The notes beneath the pieces are model-generated. The model did no database searches, was not told where the DNA came from, and saw only the letters and a program-made list of their open reading frames with translations. The position numbers and the translations under genes were made by a program. From JBFONV01 sp040779335 (GTDB lineage: Bacteria > Pseudomonadota > Gammaproteobacteria > Enterobacterales > Alteromonadaceae), in assembly GCA_040779335.1 (NCBI GenBank), contig JBFONV010000004.1, forward strand, positions 434,001 through 498,000: a stretch of 64,000 nt of DNA, read 5' to 3'. Position 1 is the first letter of the stretch, and the number at the start of each line of letters is the position of its first letter. Shown one piece after another: positions 51,421 to 60,565 of the stretch.

Positions 51421-51527
51421 CCTACCTTTTAGCGGTATCCATAAAATTAATGCCTTGAGATTGAGCGTAATCAAGTTGCGCGTCAGCATCTGGCTGGTTG
51501 TTTTGAAATTCCCAAGTCGTACTGCTT
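51414..51527 (-). pseudogene. Aldo/keto reductase fragment with internal deletion
   Basis: On the minus strand the segment reads TTWEFQNNQPDADAQLDYAQ, then SQGINFMDTA, closely matching residues 22-52 of the intact enzyme at 55258-56310 (MTWGFQNNQADANAQLDYAQSQGINFIDTA). It joins directly to a copy of that gene's 3' flank, so about 900 bp of the middle and C terminus are gone and the start is missing. No function is expected. Confidence 0.82.
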
Positions 51528-51717
51528 GTTAGTATGATGCCTGACTTCTATTGAATTAGACATGTTGACGATAAGTTGGGATTTTTAGGCAAGCAAAAAG
51601 TAGCTTTGTGTCTTAAACTAAATGTTCAATTAAAAAACAACTCTCTAGCTTAATTAACCTGCAATATAACGATAAGGACGAGAAAGTATAAACTTCTCAT
51701 TATCGAAAGGAGCAAAC

Positions 51718-52764
51718 ATGAAAACTATTGGATATGCAGCACAATCGGCTGAAAGCCCACTAAAACCTTATGAGTTTGACGTAAGAGCACTGCGAGATAA
51801 CGATGTTGCTATCGAAATACTCTATACTGGTGTTTGTCACAGTGACCTTCATATGGCTAAGAATGATTGGGGGTGGACTGCTTACCCTATTGTGCCTGGT
51901 CATGAAATTGTAGGTCGAGTCATCGAAGTTGGAGCTAATGTTGACCAATATAAAGTAGGTGAACATGTCGCCGTAGGTTGCATGGTTGACAGCTGTCAGG
52001 CTTGTGCACACTGCCACACAGGTGAAGAACAGTTTTGTGAAGAAGGTTTCACTCAAACATACAATACGCCTGACCGACATACTCAGGAAGTTACTAAAGG
52101 TGGCTATGCTAAGCATGTCATAGTCAGGCAAGAATTTGTCATGAGTATTCCTGCAACCTTGGACTTGGCAAAAACTGCGCCGCTTCTATGTGCTGGTATT
52201 ACTACTTACTCTCCATTGCGTACTTGGAATATTGGACCGGGTTCTAGCATAGCTGTCATTGGCATGGGTGGGTTAGGCCATATGGCAATAAAAATAGCCG
52301 TAGCTATGGGCGCTCATGTAACCGTGATAAGTCGTTCAGAGAGCAAACGTAGCGATGCTGAGACGTTAGGCGCTGATGATTTCTTGATTTCGAGTGATCC
52401 AGATAATATGGAGAACTCGGCTAACAGCTTTGATTTAATTTTAGATACGGTGCCAGTTAAACATGATGTAATGCCGTACATGCCATTACTTAAAGTTGAT
52501 GGCACACTTACTCTGGTTGGCCAAGTTGGTCAGATTGCAGAAATTAACACCGTTCCTATGGTGTTGGGGCGTCGTCGTATTGCCGGGTCACTCATAGGCG
52601 GCATCGCGGAAACCCAAGAGATGCTTGAATTCTGTGCCCGCTTTAATATTTTACCTGAAGTTGAAATGATCCGTATGCAGGATATTAATGACGCATTTGA
52701 ACGTTTGAAAAAGTCAGACGTTCGATATCGTTTTGTTATTGATATGCAAAAATCAAATTTTTAA
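51718..52764 (+). CDS. Zinc-dependent NAD(P) alcohol dehydrogenase (YahK/CAD type)
   Basis: A 348-residue medium-chain dehydrogenase that reduces aldehydes, probably with NADPH. Catalytic zinc ligands are in TGVCHSDLHMAKNDWG and PIVPGHEIVGRV; structural zinc is held by CQACAHCHTGEEQFC near residues 99-113. The cofactor fold has VIGMGGLGHMAIKIAVAMGAHVTVISRS near residue 180; the Ser-Arg-Ser after the beta strand suits NADP. It ends with SLIGGIAETQEMLEFCARFNI. GAAAGGAG precedes the ATG. Followed by its own terminator. Confidence 0.92.
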   Translation: MKTIGYAAQSAESPLKPYEFDVRALRDNDVAIEILYTGVCHSDLHMAKNDWGWTAYPIVPGHEIVGRVIEVGANVDQYKVGEHVAVGCMVDSCQACAHCHTGEEQFCEEGFTQTYNTPDRHTQEVTKGGYAKHVIVRQEFVMSIPATLDLAKTAPLLCAGITTYSPLRTWNIGPGSSIAVIGMGGLGHMAIKIAVAMGAHVTVISRSESKRSDAETLGADDFLISSDPDNMENSANSFDLILDTVPVKHDVMPYMPLLKVDGTLTLVGQVGQIAEINTVPMVLGRRRIAGSLIGGIAETQEMLEFCARFNILPEVEMIRMQDINDAFERLKKSDVRYRFVIDMQKSNF

Positions 52765-52777
52765 ACGGTAACAAATA

Positions 52778-52800
52778 AGGCTCAGGGTAGAGCCTTTTTT
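52778..52800 (+). terminator. Terminator after the alcohol dehydrogenase gene
   Basis: AGGCTC (52778-52783) and GAGCCT (52790-52795) form a 6-bp stem with a 6-nt loop, followed by TTTTTAT. Confidence 0.75.
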
Positions 52801-52895
52801 ATATGTTATTGTTTTAATTTAGTCATAATAGAGATATTAAACATTAATACTGAAACAATTGCGCCGTCATCGCAAACAGCCATTATTATTGGCGA

Positions 52896-54107
52896 TTACT
52901 CTACGAACACGCTTGTTTGATCCTGATGTGATTTTCGAAACTCCGTGGGGGTTTTGCCAGTTTCCTTTTTAAATACTTTATAAAAAGATGATCGAGCATT
53001 AAAACCAACTTCCATGGCGATGTTTAATACAGTATCTTCATTGGCGATTATTTTGGGTTTAGCCGTTTCAATTCGCCATTTATTTACAAAATCGAAAAAG
53101 TTTGTGCCCATTGTTTCGTTTAATGTTTGGGAAATATAGTTGGGGGGAATTGCAACATGCCGAGCAAGCTTATGTAAAGATAAGCTTGGGTCTAAATGTA
53201 GCTGTTCCAGCTCCATAGCCGCGTTAATTTTGTCTGCAATACGCCGGGCTTGGTCTTTACTAAGCGCGGAACGCTCATATTTTTTGCCATTTTCTGGATC
53301 AGAGTTATCAGGTACACAGTTTTCAGGTGCAGATATATCAGATTTTTCATCTGCATATCGCCCTTCAAAGCCAGGTTTTTGTCGTAGTCCCCAATAAGCC
53401 AAAGTCCACACCAGAATCAGCAATAGCGTTGTTCCAAACCTGTACCCAAATAATGAATTGTCTTGTACTAACGTTGACATTAAGTTTGCAAAGGAAAGGA
53501 ACCAGGTGCCTGCGGTAATGATTAGTACCCAACTCAACCAACCTAGTTCCCGTTGTTCATTACTGGCGAACAGATCCTTTAGTTGCTTCCTATATTTAGA
53601 TAAACGAATAATTATACGGATAACATAGTACCCAGATTGCCCAGCCCAAAGTAACATTGCCAGAAATATGCTTACGACCACGACAAGTGGAAATCCGGTA
53701 TCAATATCCGCTCCATCGCTAAAGATACTCTGACGCATTTCCTGCGGTAAACTAATGATTAATCCGGTGACAATTAGGCCCAAGACGAAGGGGATGAGCT
53801 GAACAGTGTGTTTAGGTTGCATGCGCCAGGGTGTGTCTGATGTTAGTCCTTCTACATATAGCCATAACGTAGGACCAAGAAGAAGCCATGCCGGAAATAT
53901 TGAAGCGATGTAAATCGTGTTCCATGCTGGAATTAGTAAAAATACCGCAGGCCCTAACGCGATAACACCATTTGCAACAAAGAAGATCGCCAGAGGGAAG
54001 TAAGTTTGGGTGTGGATTGCGCGTGATAGAAGCAGAGGAACACAAAAAACAATTTGTCCAAGTATTACCATTGTAATTGCAAGCACTACAATATCTTCCA
54101 AAACCAC
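52896..54107 (-). CDS. AraC-family regulator with N-terminal membrane domain
   Basis: A 403-residue protein: residues 5-240 contain about seven hydrophobic helices (VLAITMVILGQIVFCVPLLL, FPLAIFFVANGVIALGPAVFLLIPAW and others), and residues 300-395 are an AraC DNA-binding domain (LHLDPSLSLHKLARHVAIPPNYISQTLNETMGTNFFDFVNKWRIETAK, then VLNIAMEVGFNARSSFYKVFKKETGKTPTEFRK). It probably senses an envelope signal and acts from the membrane. The GTG at 54107 has GGAGG nearby but very close; a TTG at 54101 is possible. It may control the divergent DUF4386 gene. Confidence 0.88.
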   Translation of the reverse strand: MVLEDIVVLAITMVILGQIVFCVPLLLSRAIHTQTYFPLAIFFVANGVIALGPAVFLLIPAWNTIYIASIFPAWLLLGPTLWLYVEGLTSDTPWRMQPKHTVQLIPFVLGLIVTGLIISLPQEMRQSIFSDGADIDTGFPLVVVVSIFLAMLLWAGQSGYYVIRIIIRLSKYRKQLKDLFASNEQRELGWLSWVLIITAGTWFLSFANLMSTLVQDNSLFGYRFGTTLLLILVWTLAYWGLRQKPGFEGRYADEKSDISAPENCVPDNSDPENGKKYERSALSKDQARRIADKINAAMELEQLHLDPSLSLHKLARHVAIPPNYISQTLNETMGTNFFDFVNKWRIETAKPKIIANEDTVLNIAMEVGFNARSSFYKVFKKETGKTPTEFRKSHQDQTSVFVE

Positions 54108-54365
54108 TTCCTCCCATTTATTTTTTATTCGTGTTATAACGCGAGATAATTGTACTGTCTCTGATGCTATTAAAACACAAAAAAAGTGTCCGGCCTTATA
54201 GTCTCGGACGACTTAAGCGCCCAAAACAGCGAATATCAGACACGGCCGTTAGATAGTTGCCTCGGCAGAGCAAAATAAATTTTAAAAGTGTTCTCTGATA
54301 AACAAAACAGATTTTAGTTGGCATTTGTGATCATTAAGAACTTAAAAATATAAGGATAATCCTTT

Positions 54366-55034
54366 GTGAATAATTTACAAAAACTTGGGGGTATGGCAGC
54401 ACTTTTAGAGGCCATTATTTACGTATCTGCATTTGTATTCTTTGGTGCGTTCTGGAACTTTCCTACCGATGCTGATTCTATACAAAAATTTGCTTTTCTA
54501 GCTGAAAACCAGGTCATCCTGTCCGTCGTAAATCTCATTATGTACGTACTCTTTGGCATTTTATTAGCTGTATTAGTGTTGGCGATTAATGAGCGTTTGA
54601 AAAGCAATACTCCAACCCTTTCACAAATCGCCGCTATATTTGGTGTTGTTTGGGTGGGCTTAGTCATTGCTAGTGGAATGATTGCAAATATAGGGTTATC
54701 TGCTGTTTTGGAACTATCAACTAAAGACCCAGAACAAGCTATGACAGTCTGGTTGGCTATTTACTCAGTAGTTGAAGGTTTAGGTGGTGGAAACGAAGTT
54801 GTTGGAGGGCTATGGGTGCTATTGCTAAGTTTTGCCGCTTTAAAAGGTGATGTACTTTCTAAAAGACTTAACTACTTCGGGATTTTCGTTGGTATTGTTG
54901 GCATTCTTACCGTTTACCCTGCTGAAGTGCTTACAGAAATTTTTGGTGTAAGCCAAATTGTATGGTTCTCATGGCTGGGTTTTATAATGTTGACTGCGCC
55001 GGCTAGGAAAACAAAGAGTTCAGGCGAGGGCTAG
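54366..55034 (+). CDS. DUF4386-family membrane protein
   Basis: A 222-residue inner-membrane protein with about six helices. It fits DUF4386: MAALLEAIIYVSAFVFFGAFWNFP at the start, a central VILSVVNLIMYVLFGILLAVLVLAIN, a polar loop with EGLGGGNEVVGGLWVLLLSFAALKG, and a C-terminal NYFGIFVGIVGILTVYPAEVLTEIFG. Function is unknown. The GTG at 54366 has AAGGA upstream. It is divergent from the membrane-linked AraC regulator, a pairing that suggests it is its target. Confidence 0.8.
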   Translation: MNNLQKLGGMAALLEAIIYVSAFVFFGAFWNFPTDADSIQKFAFLAENQVILSVVNLIMYVLFGILLAVLVLAINERLKSNTPTLSQIAAIFGVVWVGLVIASGMIANIGLSAVLELSTKDPEQAMTVWLAIYSVVEGLGGGNEVVGGLWVLLLSFAALKGDVLSKRLNYFGIFVGIVGILTVYPAEVLTEIFGVSQIVWFSWLGFIMLTAPARKTKSSGEG

Positions 55035-55209
55035 TTAATGCATACCGCTTAACTATTCTCAATGTCCCAGTTGTGTAGTTTGTTGCCAGTCAAAATGAGT
55101 TTGCTAGGGCCTTTATTGGCACTTTAGCGACAGGCCAGTATGTTGGTTACGTTAAAGTCGTGCGGTAATTAGTCGGACAGTTTTGCTTGGTAATGACACT
55201 ACAGTAGCT

Positions 55210-55240
55210 AACGGCTGACATTGCTTAAATGTCAGTCGTT
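55210..55240. terminator. Bidirectional terminator hairpin (copy 2)
   Basis: AACGGCTGACATT pairs with AATGTCAGTCGTT (13 bp, one G-U) around GCTTA, followed by TTTAC. It separates the converging DUF4386 and aldo/keto reductase genes. Its twin is at 51363. Confidence 0.75.
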
Positions 55241-55257
55241 TTACTTCAAAGCAATGG

Positions 55258-56310
55258 CTAAAATGGCATTGGATATTGTTTTAACACCGCTTTTATATCT
55301 CCTAATATTTCTTCACTTAACGGTGATTGAAATGCGGCGACATTTTCTTCAAGTTGCGTCATTTTGGTTGCGCCAATAATGGTTGAAGTAACGCCGTTTA
55401 CTTGATCGCACCAACCTAACGCTAATTTAACTGGCGAAATATTATGACGCTTGGCCAGTTCAACATAGGCGGCAACCGCTTGGTGAACGTATGGTGTATC
55501 TCGAAAAAGCCCTTGTCGCTGCATAAAGGTCCAGCGACTGCCTTCTGGTCTGGCACCGTTTAAGTATTTACCCGTCATTAATCCCGTTGTTAGTGGTGAC
55601 CAAGGTAGATAAGCAATATCTTCATGCACGCAATTTTCAATTAAATACGGCCAATCTTTGCTGTGCAATAAACTAAATTCATTTTGAATAGAGACCATGC
55701 GCGGTAAATTGTGTTGCTCACTTAACCTTAAATATTGATTGATGCCCCAGGGGGTATCGTCTGATAATCCACAGTGGCGAATTTTTCCTGCGGCAACACA
55801 TGTCGCCAAACCAGTTAAAATATCGAGCATTTGTTCGGTTTGCTCGACGGCATTAACACTGGTGTATTCGATATTTCCTGGCCATTGATTGCCGAAATGG
55901 GGTGACGTTCTATTAGGCCAATGCAATTGGTATAGATCGATATAGTCGGTTTGTAGTCGCTTCAATGATGCATCAACGGCTTTAATGACATTATCGCCAC
56001 TAATTTCGCTGCCATCTCTAATGTAGGAAAAGCCGGGTCCGGCAATTTTGGACGCTAAAACAATATTACTGCGGCGACTTGGGTTAGCTGCTAACCAGTT
56101 ACCAATAATGGTTTCTGTTTGACCATAGGTCTTTTGGGTTGGAGGAATGGCATACATTTCGGCGGTATCAATAAAGTTAATGCCTTGAGATTGAGCGTAA
56201 TCGAGTTGCGCGTTAGCATCTGCCTGATTGTTTTGAAATCCCCAGGTCATACTGCCTAAACAAACACGTGAAACTTCGAGGGGGCTACTGCCTAATCGTA
56301 CGTATTTCAT
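55258..56310 (-). CDS. Aldo/keto reductase, Tas type
   Basis: A 350-residue NADPH-dependent oxidoreductase of the Tas branch. The TIM-barrel landmarks are LEVSRVCLGSMTWGFQNNQADANAQLDYAQSQGINFIDTAEMYAIPP, VLASKIAGPG, the LQTDYIDLYQLHWPNR signature with the catalytic His region, and PLTTGLMTGKYL. Asp-Tyr-Lys-His tetrad residues can be seen in FIDTAEMY, ASKIAG and QLHWP. Cellular substrate unknown. A truncated duplicate of both ends of this locus lies at 51293-51527. AAGGAG precedes the ATG at 56310. Confidence 0.93.
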   Translation of the reverse strand: MKYVRLGSSPLEVSRVCLGSMTWGFQNNQADANAQLDYAQSQGINFIDTAEMYAIPPTQKTYGQTETIIGNWLAANPSRRSNIVLASKIAGPGFSYIRDGSEISGDNVIKAVDASLKRLQTDYIDLYQLHWPNRTSPHFGNQWPGNIEYTSVNAVEQTEQMLDILTGLATCVAAGKIRHCGLSDDTPWGINQYLRLSEQHNLPRMVSIQNEFSLLHSKDWPYLIENCVHEDIAYLPWSPLTTGLMTGKYLNGARPEGSRWTFMQRQGLFRDTPYVHQAVAAYVELAKRHNISPVKLALGWCDQVNGVTSTIIGATKMTQLEENVAAFQSPLSEEILGDIKAVLKQYPMPF

Positions 56311-56465
56311 TTATTCTCCTTCTCTAATTTGCTCATTATCGGTACTACTTTGCCAGCAAAGTTACACCGGTGATTCACGGGCTATCAGTTTTCTAATGGC
56401 ATGCAACTTGTATGAAAATTATACGAAGTTATATTTGTCACTGATAATGTGATGAGGTATCTATT

Positions 56466-56702
56466 ATGGCTGCAAAACATCAACATTTACTACTGAATTT
56501 TAATCGTTTATTAATATATATCTTGGCCTTAACTGGGCTATTTTTAGATTATACTTGGGCGTATGTATTCTCGTTAACGTTATGGGTTTGGTTGTCGACC
56601 TTTATTAAATATGAACGACAGTTGATCGATCATTATGTTCATCAACCATTTTTTAGTAGGGCGGGATCGAAATCTAATCTCACCCTATCAAAGCATAAAT
56701 AA
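56466..56702 (+). CDS. Small hydrophobic protein of unknown function
   Basis: A 78-residue protein with two close membrane segments (residues 14-30 and 33-47, IYILALTGLFLDYTWAYVFSLTLWVWLSTF) and a basic C-terminal tail. No family recognised. It lies divergent from the aldo/keto reductase gene. A purine-poor leader before the ATG leaves the start unsure. Confidence 0.4.
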   Translation: MAAKHQHLLLNFNRLLIYILALTGLFLDYTWAYVFSLTLWVWLSTFIKYERQLIDHYVHQPFFSRAGSKSNLTLSKHK

Positions 56703-56874
56703 TTTTTATTGAATTGGCGCTAGTTGTTTAACCAATATCGTTGAGTATTATTAAACTCACCGATAGCGATACAAACAAGGGGATTTACTTGCCCGATAAC
56801 GCGCATTGCGTTTGTTATTTTCTGCTTTAAAAGGCATTATCTTCGCATTAACTAGTAAGGTAAATGTGGATTAA

Positions 56875-57507
56875 ATGCAAAATAATGCCAATTCTCTGGT
56901 CATTCTCGATTTTGAAACCTCAGGGTTATCGCCAGACAGTGGTGATCGCGCCATTGAAATTGGGGCAGTGCGCATAACAGACGGGCAAGTAACTGGGCAC
57001 TTCCAAGAATTAATGGATCCTGGCTTTCGTATTAACACCTTTATTGAGAATTACACTGGCATTACCAATAAAATGTTAAAAGCAGCGCCGCCTTGTGCCG
57101 ATGTTATGGCGCGATTTGCCGAGTTTGTTGGCGATGACAACCTCGTTGCACACAATGCGTCATTTGATAAGCGTTTTTTAGAGGCGGAGTTTGAGCAAAT
57201 ATCCACTCAATATTTGGGCAGTTTTGCATGCTCATTGTTAGTGGCAAGACGACTATATCCGCATGCACCCGATCATAAATTAGGTACTTTGGTTCGTTAT
57301 AAAAATATCTCGGCGGCGGGAAGTTTTCACCGAGCTTTGTTTGATGCACAAATGACCGCCAAATTATGGCTGGCCATGCTAGACGATATTTGTTTGCAGG
57401 CAAACATTACCAACGTGCCTTTTTCTTTGATACAAACATTATCAAAAACGCCTAAAAACCAAATTGCCAAGCTGTTAGCGAAGTACAGCATTAACGAGTG
57501 CGTTTAA
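56875..57507 (+). CDS. DEDDh 3'-5' exonuclease (DnaQ-like)
   Basis: A 210-residue exonuclease domain. Motifs: ExoI VILDFETSGLSPDSGDRAIEIGAV near residue 9, ExoII LVAHNASFDKRFLEAEF near 88, and ExoIII FHRALFDAQMTAKLW near 150 with the DEDDh histidine. It resembles the exonuclease domain of DNA polymerase III epsilon or PolC-type proteins but lacks a polymerase. Probably acts in repair or RNA end processing. The C tail (165-210) is not conserved. It is separate from the RluA gene 170 bp on. Confidence 0.88.
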   Translation: MQNNANSLVILDFETSGLSPDSGDRAIEIGAVRITDGQVTGHFQELMDPGFRINTFIENYTGITNKMLKAAPPCADVMARFAEFVGDDNLVAHNASFDKRFLEAEFEQISTQYLGSFACSLLVARRLYPHAPDHKLGTLVRYKNISAAGSFHRALFDAQMTAKLWLAMLDDICLQANITNVPFSLIQTLSKTPKNQIAKLLAKYSINECV

Positions 57508-57676
57508 TCAATATTAGTTAGGGCAGATAGATGAGTGATAATTTATTGCCGACAAGGTAAAATTATTGCGTTAGCCTGATAGACTATAAACAAATGCACA
57601 TTAGAGCTCTGATAGAGACGCGCAAAAGCGTTGTTATCAAGAACCTCAGCACCATTAACCGTTACCAGATTTCACT

Positions 57677-59386
57677 ATGCCCATTCAAGAACAATGCTTT
57701 ACGTCTTTTACCGAATCGATTAACGGCTATGCTTTACCGACAAAATTTACCTTTCCGTTTTATTATGAGCCACACCCGTTATGCATACTTGCGGCGCAGC
57801 AATTACAAGGTCATCTGCAACAACAAACTAACTGGCAGCATAACTTTGGTTTAACGGATGATGAAGAAAATGTTATCGGCAAAATGTTTGGTGTTTTATT
57901 GGTACAAAAACCAAGTGGCGAGATAGGGTACTTATCGGCATTTTCGGGCAAACTCGCTGAACAAAATTTATTACCGCATTTTGTGCCGCCAGTGTTTGAT
58001 ATGCTCAGCAAAGATAGCTTTTTTCTCGAGCAACAGTCAGCAATAAACGCACTCAATGAGCAATTGGATAGCTTATTGAAAAATCCAAATATTGCCGTTG
58101 TTCGCAGTCAATTGTCCGCATATGAGGCGACGGCTAGCGAAGAAATAAAAGCGATGCAAGCCAAGATGACCTTGTCGCGTAAAATTAGAAAGCAAAAAAG
58201 GGCTGAGCAAACGTCTGATAACGATGAATCACAGCTCATGAACGCGCAATTAAGCCAAGAAAGTATCAATGAAAAAAATCAGCTAAAGGCGTTAAAGGCA
58301 CACTGGCAAGTTCAAATTGATGCCCTAAGAGCCCAATTAGATAATTTTACCGATCAAATAGATGCGTTAAAAACCAAAAGAAAAATATTATCGGCGTCGC
58401 TGCAACAACAATTGTTCGCACAATATCGATTTTTAAATGCGCAAGGCGTTGAAAAAGAGATTAATGATATTTTTAGTGAGTCGGCACATCCACCACCAGC
58501 CGGCACGGGAGAATGTGCGGCACCAAAATTATTACAATACGCGTTTAAATGGCAGCTAAAACCTTTAGCAATGGCAGAGTTTTGGTGGGGACGTTCGCCT
58601 AAATCAGAAGTACGGCAACATCAAAATTTTTATCCTGCCTGTAAAGGCAAGTGTCAGCCGATACTGGCTCATATGCTTGAAGGTATAGAGCTTGACGATA
58701 ACCCACTTATCGTTAATCCCGCCTTGAATAAATCTTTGGCGATTATTTATCAAGATGACGAGATGTTAGTGATCAATAAGCCGGCTGAATTTCTATCTGT
58801 GCCGGGCAAAAGTATTGAAGATTCAGTGTATTTGCGGATAAAGCGCGATTTTCCCCATGCCGAAGGACCACTCATTGTCCATCGCTTAGACATGTCAACC
58901 TCAGGTTTAATGGTGATCGCATTAAGTAAACGAGCGCATAAAAAGTTGCAGAAGCAATTTATTAATCGTTCTGTTGAAAAACGTTATGTGGCGTTATTGT
59001 CTGGAGATTTGGACGGTGAGCAGGGAGACATTGATTTACCGTTAAGGGGCGATTTATATGACAGACCCAGACAATTAGTCTGCCATCAGCATGGCAAGCC
59101 TGCTAAAACCCGTTGGCAAGTGATCGCCCGCATCAAAAGTAATGAAAATTTGCCTGTGGATGCACATGGCTCGGTTAATACTAAGGTTTATTTGTATCCT
59201 AAAACAGGTCGTACTCATCAACTGCGGGTACATTGTGCCCATTCGTTAGGATTAAATATGCCTATAGTTGGGGATGATCTTTATGGTCGCAAAGCAGAAC
59301 GTTTGTATTTGCATGCTGAGTATTTGTCGTTAGAACATCCACTTACCAAAGAAAATATGGTGTTTCAGGTGGACGCCGAGTTTTAA
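57677..59386 (+). CDS. Long RluA-family pseudouridine synthase with N-terminal coiled-coil region
   Basis: A 569-residue RNA pseudouridine synthase. The C-terminal 215 residues are a full RluA catalytic domain: VINKPAEFLSVPGKSIEDSVYLRI near 370, PLIVHRLDMSTSGLMVIALSKRAHKKLQKQFINRSVEKRYVAL with catalytic Asp, and KTGRTHQLRVHCAHSLGLNMPIVGDDLYG. The first 355 residues are unusual: a globular start, a long Lys/Gln/Glu-rich coiled coil (about 120-245), then a Cys-containing segment (PPAGTGECAAPKLLQYA, YPACKGKCQPILAHML). Similar long forms occur in Vibrio and Shewanella. RNA target unknown. Confidence 0.88.
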   Translation: MPIQEQCFTSFTESINGYALPTKFTFPFYYEPHPLCILAAQQLQGHLQQQTNWQHNFGLTDDEENVIGKMFGVLLVQKPSGEIGYLSAFSGKLAEQNLLPHFVPPVFDMLSKDSFFLEQQSAINALNEQLDSLLKNPNIAVVRSQLSAYEATASEEIKAMQAKMTLSRKIRKQKRAEQTSDNDESQLMNAQLSQESINEKNQLKALKAHWQVQIDALRAQLDNFTDQIDALKTKRKILSASLQQQLFAQYRFLNAQGVEKEINDIFSESAHPPPAGTGECAAPKLLQYAFKWQLKPLAMAEFWWGRSPKSEVRQHQNFYPACKGKCQPILAHMLEGIELDDNPLIVNPALNKSLAIIYQDDEMLVINKPAEFLSVPGKSIEDSVYLRIKRDFPHAEGPLIVHRLDMSTSGLMVIALSKRAHKKLQKQFINRSVEKRYVALLSGDLDGEQGDIDLPLRGDLYDRPRQLVCHQHGKPAKTRWQVIARIKSNENLPVDAHGSVNTKVYLYPKTGRTHQLRVHCAHSLGLNMPIVGDDLYGRKAERLYLHAEYLSLEHPLTKENMVFQVDAEF

Positions 59387-59410
59387 CGATTAGTTAACCG
59401 TCCTACCCAG

Positions 59411-60310
59411 TTAATGATTTTTATGAGCACTGTCACGATATTGTTTCGGTGAAATACCGATAGTCTTTTTGAATAAGCGCGAGAAATAATAAGGATCGTT
59501 ATACCCTAAGCTTTCCGCAATATTTTTAACCGAATTATTGGTGTTATCAAGTTGGCTGCATGCATGTTGAATTTTCATATTAATGAAATGTTGTATTGGC
59601 GAGGTATCGGTTAATTCTTTAAATTTTTTGGCGAAATGAAACTTTGACAATTGGCTGTAGTGTGCCAGCGTATCTAAATTCAATTCTTGATGCAGATTGT
59701 TGCGCATCAGCGCCTCGACAGCATCAAGGTCAAAATTACTGCTACCATTAAACGCGGTTAATCGAAGTTGTAACGCCAAAAAGCTTAGCGCTTGTTGTAA
59801 AACGTGTACGGCATGAATAACGTTGGTGGCAGTATAACCTCTACTACCCAAGGCAAGTAAACTATCTAAGTCGTTGATTATATTGCTAAGTAGCCCGACA
59901 TGGGCGATACCATCATCCATTTTCATTAAAAGACGTTCAGCAAAATCACTGGATAAGCTGCCACTAAAATTGATCCAATAGAGACTATGTTTGCTGTCTG
60001 ATTTCGCTTGATAATGAAAATCTTCATTTGGTGAAATAACAACAAGATCGCCACGTTTAATATTTCGTAACTTATTTTTGTAGCGCAATTGTGCCTGACC
60101 AGACTGACAATAAAACAGGCCGTGTTGGTTTATCAATTCGTTTTTGATCTGATAGTAATTATTCTGAAAAGACTTACCCAAAGAGATCGGATATAGCCCT
60201 TTTGTTAAGGGGTGAAGCTGCAACTTCTTCAAAAGAAATATCGGGATCAGCAAGCGGATCTCATGTTCCACGGATGGTTTATGCGAAATTTCATCATGCT
60301 TTGTTGCCAT
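59411..60310 (-). CDS. AraC-family regulator with cupin-like N domain
   Basis: A 299-residue AraC/XylS-type regulator. Residues about 40-130 form an AraC ligand-binding barrel (NQHGLFYCQSGQAQLRYKNKLRNIKRGDLVVISPNEDFHYQ), residues 200-295 the DNA-binding domain (HQELNLDTLAHYSQLSKFHFAKKFKELTDTSPIQHFINMKIQHACSQLDNTNNSVKNIAESLGYNDPYYFSRLFKKTIGISPKQYRDSA). It is divergent from icmF, 255 bp apart, and may control the fatty-acyl pathway beginning there. Such regulators often sense sugars; its ligand cannot be told. Confidence 0.88.
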   Translation of the reverse strand: MATKHDEISHKPSVEHEIRLLIPIFLLKKLQLHPLTKGLYPISLGKSFQNNYYQIKNELINQHGLFYCQSGQAQLRYKNKLRNIKRGDLVVISPNEDFHYQAKSDSKHSLYWINFSGSLSSDFAERLLMKMDDGIAHVGLLSNIINDLDSLLALGSRGYTATNVIHAVHVLQQALSFLALQLRLTAFNGSSNFDLDAVEALMRNNLHQELNLDTLAHYSQLSKFHFAKKFKELTDTSPIQHFINMKIQHACSQLDNTNNSVKNIAESLGYNDPYYFSRLFKKTIGISPKQYRDSAHKNH

Positions 60311-60565
60311 TTTATTCGCTCACCTTTTTTACTGCACTTAAAATGACAATATAGTCCATCAATTTAACAATAAAATCAATTTTATCCGTATAAGCATTGT
60401 GATGTAATGATATCAATAATGAATAATGTGTGATCACCACAGCAAGTTGACACAAAATTGCCTTATTAATCGTGAAATATCATCCCGATAAATTCGAAAT
60501 TTAGGCGCTATTGGTCAATAGTTGTTTGCACAATCGATTAAATGTGCTCATCAAGAGAGATTGAA

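Noticed and set aside
57594..57854. An 86-codon plus-strand ORF overlapping the RluA gene start
   Set aside because: It has no family pattern and shares most of its length with the certain RluA frame.
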